Under the pieces are notes generated by a model. The model ran no database searches and was not told the origin of the DNA. It was given only the letters and a program-made list of their open reading frames with translations. A program made the translations under genes and the position numbers. A stretch of DNA of 64,000 nt from Cristatella mucedo (lineage: Eukaryota; Bryozoa; Phylactolaemata; Cristatellidae), in contig WPIO01000003.1 in assembly GCA_009760855.2 (NCBI GenBank), forward strand, positions 276,001 to 340,000, in the 5' to 3' direction. Shown here in pieces: positions 61,512 through 64,000 of the stretch; the first letter of the stretch is position 1, and each line of letters opens with the position of its first letter.

Positions 61512-63740
61512 GTGCGTGCCATCGCCTGCAGCACGCACAACGCTCTGTCGCCGCCACCGCGACCCCGCATGCGCTCTTGCCTGTGTGTGTTCAAGTCGCG
61601 GGCCGTGATAGCCCAGAAGGTAAGTCGCTAGCTCTTCACGATGGAGGTCGTGGGTTTGAATCCTGCATTGGGCGATCCTTTATTGCCAACTGCAAGTGGT
61701 GGCGATAGCTGTGTTAAGACTCTTCTCGTGCTTTACAAGTGATTACAATTTTTTTTTAACAAGTGCGTGAGAGGGGCAATGGGGGGGGGGCTCCCGACTC
61801 CAGTCATTTCTTTCAAATAAGTATGATGGATGCCCAAAAACGAGTGAAGCAGCCTTCACATTCATTCTTGTGGTTATTATATTTATTATATTTATTTTGT
61901 TATTATACTGTGGTTAGAGAACTGGGGCTTTGTTCTTTCTTTACATTGCATGCCCGATCAGTTTACTTCGTCCTGCCTGACTGAATAGGCTAAGGCTAGT
62001 TTTTAGATTGTGGTCCGCATGTTCACTGCAGGTTTTCGTGCGAGGAAAATCTGTGTGGTCTATTTGTGCAACTGTTATTGGCCCCATTATTGGTCTTTGT
62101 CGTAGATAGGCTGAGCATTTGCAAAGCACATTGAACGTGGAGCTTTCACTGTAAAGTATTCAAGTGACTTGGTGAATAGCCGATGCAATATGTGTCATTG
62201 TCTGGAGCAAGTTTATTCAGTCACCTAATTGCAGCAAGTGTGCCATTCTTGGCTGCCAGTTGACGTGATTTAAGGGTTACACAGGTTGTAGTTGGGACTT
62301 TACCGAATGTCTGTTATTTAAAGACTGCTATACAACGAAATAAAGATTGAGGTGTCTGCTGTTTCTTAGATCTTGGAAGCTGGAAGACATTGTAGACTAT
62401 ACCGGCACTGTTATAGCATCAAGACGTTACTGCAGATGTGCGTGCATGCCAGAAATTAATTTTGCTGGACACGATGTGGTAGCCTTCCCATGACACCAGC
62501 CTTGCCAACAACCCCAGCCTGCCAGCTCCAGGAACTGCTTTTCTCATGTAGTTCACACAGTTGAGTAGACAGTGTGGTAATCATTAACCTGGATTGCCAA
62601 CTGTCTCGAATGTTTTTGACTTGGTCTCGTAGCATTTTAGGTTCAATCTGGCATTTGTCGCTGGCTTTTGCCTATGTAGGCATCAGCACAATGCCTGCTT
62701 GTCGATTTGAGCTTTGACAGTTGTTCGCGATATGCTTGCTGTGTGCGCAAACTGCCCTTTTACCTTAAGTCATGTGAAAGTTCACGTGAGTTTGATATTT
62801 ATGAGGGGGAACTTCACGTTATAGCAATAGTGCTTCACCTATCGTACTTCCATTTGTGCATATGCTATATATTTAGTTTATGTGCCTTTCTAGATATGTA
62901 AATAGATATTTAACCTCACAAGTCGCTAACACGAGTCACACACACTCGTCTTATGGACTGGCCTTACTTTGCATTACCAGTTGAGCCCAAATTGAGTGAG
63001 TAGGCAATCATCTCTACCTTAAGCAGCACAGGCCCCTAAATTATGGAGGCACGTATAAAAAAATCTAGGATTTTACTCTTATCAATGCTTCTTAGTTCCT
63101 CTAAGCAGCATTGGCAGGTTTTAAAGATGGCAATCTACTTTGCCGAAATAGCGAAAGAAAATGATGACAGTGAAGAAGTGATATGGGAGTATCTGTTAGT
63201 GAAGCTGTAGGTATTTTCTCGTCTGTAGTTGTAGCCCAACCCAGGCAAAGAGGTGCACAATCAAGTAGCAAGAATTTATGGAGCAGTGGTTAAAGTTAGC
63301 CTCGGTTGTTGCTACCCTTTTGCAGTGTTAAATGAAGTTTCCCAGGAAAGTGAGGCAAAAGCTGCACAATGAGTGGACACTGCCACTTGCCCTCGTACAG
63401 TGAGTGGTGATATCATCAACGAGGAGAACTCACCAAGATGCATTGCCAAACCTTCATTCTTAGGATTTGCCAGCTAAGTTGCCGTTAGACCATACGGCAG
63501 TGTGGATGAGGTGGGGTAAGAATTTTGTTGGTTGTTTGTTGGTTGGCAGCTAGGGATAGTCAAAAGCCAGCCACTGCCCTGATTATCTAGTAGCTATCTC
63601 TATTCTGTAAGCTGAAAGCAGGGTCAATTTTGCAAAGACCACAGGCTGCTATGAGTGGCTCTAGGAAAATGGCCGTCCGTCAAGCCACTGCTTCCGGCTG
63701 TGCAACGAAAATAACAGAGGAGGTCTGAGCCTACAGCATG
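61512..63740 (+). other. ATP13A1 intron 13, incomplete
   Basis: No following exon (expected CPLK and TGDNP motifs) was found before the window ends, so this intron exceeds 2.2 kb. Apart from the SINE-C at 61,601 the sequence is unassigned. Confidence 0.75.
61601..61742 (+). mobile_element. SINE-C copy just after ATP13A1 exon 13
   Basis: GCCGTGATAGCCCAGAAGG (A box), GTCGTGGGTTTGAATCCTGC (B box), then TTTATTGCCAACTGCAAGTG, GGCGATAGCTGTG and ACTCTTCTCG, in family order. It carries a strong GTAAGT splice-donor sequence next to the A box. Confidence 0.88.
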
Positions 63741-63744
63741 GGGC

Positions 63745-64000
63745 GATGCAAGTTAATGAAGCACAGCTCTAAGTTGGTCCATGCATTTGTGACACCCAGT
63801 CTTGACTTCTGTAAGTCACTGCTTGCTGGCCCACCGGCATGTTCAATCAGGCGATTACAGATGGCGCAAAACTTCGCAGCTAGGCTTGTCTGTCGTAAGC
63901 AACGCAGTTGCCACATCACATCACTTCTCTCCGACCTGCACTGGCTCCCAGTCAAGCGACGGATCGACTTCAAGGTTTTGTCGCTCACTTTTAGGTCACT
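63745..64000 (+). mobile_element. LINE-A copy, cut by window end
   Basis: Reads [20 protein letters not shown] and ARLVCRKQRSCHITSLLSDL then [20 protein letters not shown] up to the last base. Moderately decayed. Confidence 0.9.

Overview
This is nuclear DNA of a multicellular animal, almost certainly an invertebrate. The evidence is two intron-rich genes with consistent GT-AG splice sites and matching intron phases, many CR1/L2-like non-LTR retrotransposon fragments, tRNA-derived SINEs, and long CA, CATA and TA microsatellites. There are no bacterial operons, ribosome binding sites or CRISPR arrays. I cannot place the species more precisely from this sequence.

Layout. (1) About 1-22,310, + strand: the 3' part of a SEC16 gene (COPII/ER-exit-site scaffold). 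Eleven exons were found between 2957 and 22307, ending in the conserved C-terminal tail and a stop codon; the 5' exons lie before the window or were not recognised. (2) 22,308-32,893: a 10.6 kb intergenic stretch of nested repeats. Its centre is an inverted-repeat (foldback-like) arrangement of units about 175 bp long, interrupted by LINE tails, a SINE and a near-identical 228 bp duplication. A cluster of CACGTG boxes lies 1.7 kb upstream of the next gene. (3) 32,894-61,511, + strand: the first 13 exons (651 codons, start codon included) of a P5A-type ATPase, ATP13A1 (yeast Spf1 family), an ER membrane pump and helix dislocase. The TGES, PPELP, DKTGT and KGAPE motifs are all present, and the gene runs off the right edge. 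(4) 61,512-64,000: intron sequence with a SINE and the start of another LINE copy.

The two genes share orientation and both act at the endoplasmic reticulum (vesicle exit and membrane-protein quality control). Nothing in the sequence shows that the linkage is functional. Most of the window is intron or repeat. Two LINE families dominate. Family A has a conserved hairpin at its 3' end followed by an ATT-type tail, and a tRNA-headed SINE carries the same hairpin. Family B ends in a CATTA/CATA/CA tail, and several copies run straight into long CA or CATA microsatellites. All LINE copies seen are 5'-truncated or decayed; none encodes an intact protein.

The observations I rate highest are the foldback-like structure with its recent internal duplication, the SINE/LINE pair sharing a 3' hairpin, microsatellites starting at LINE-B ends, a pogo-like deletion derivative in an ATP13A1 intron, and a perfect 23 bp inverted repeat just after ATP13A1 exon 12.
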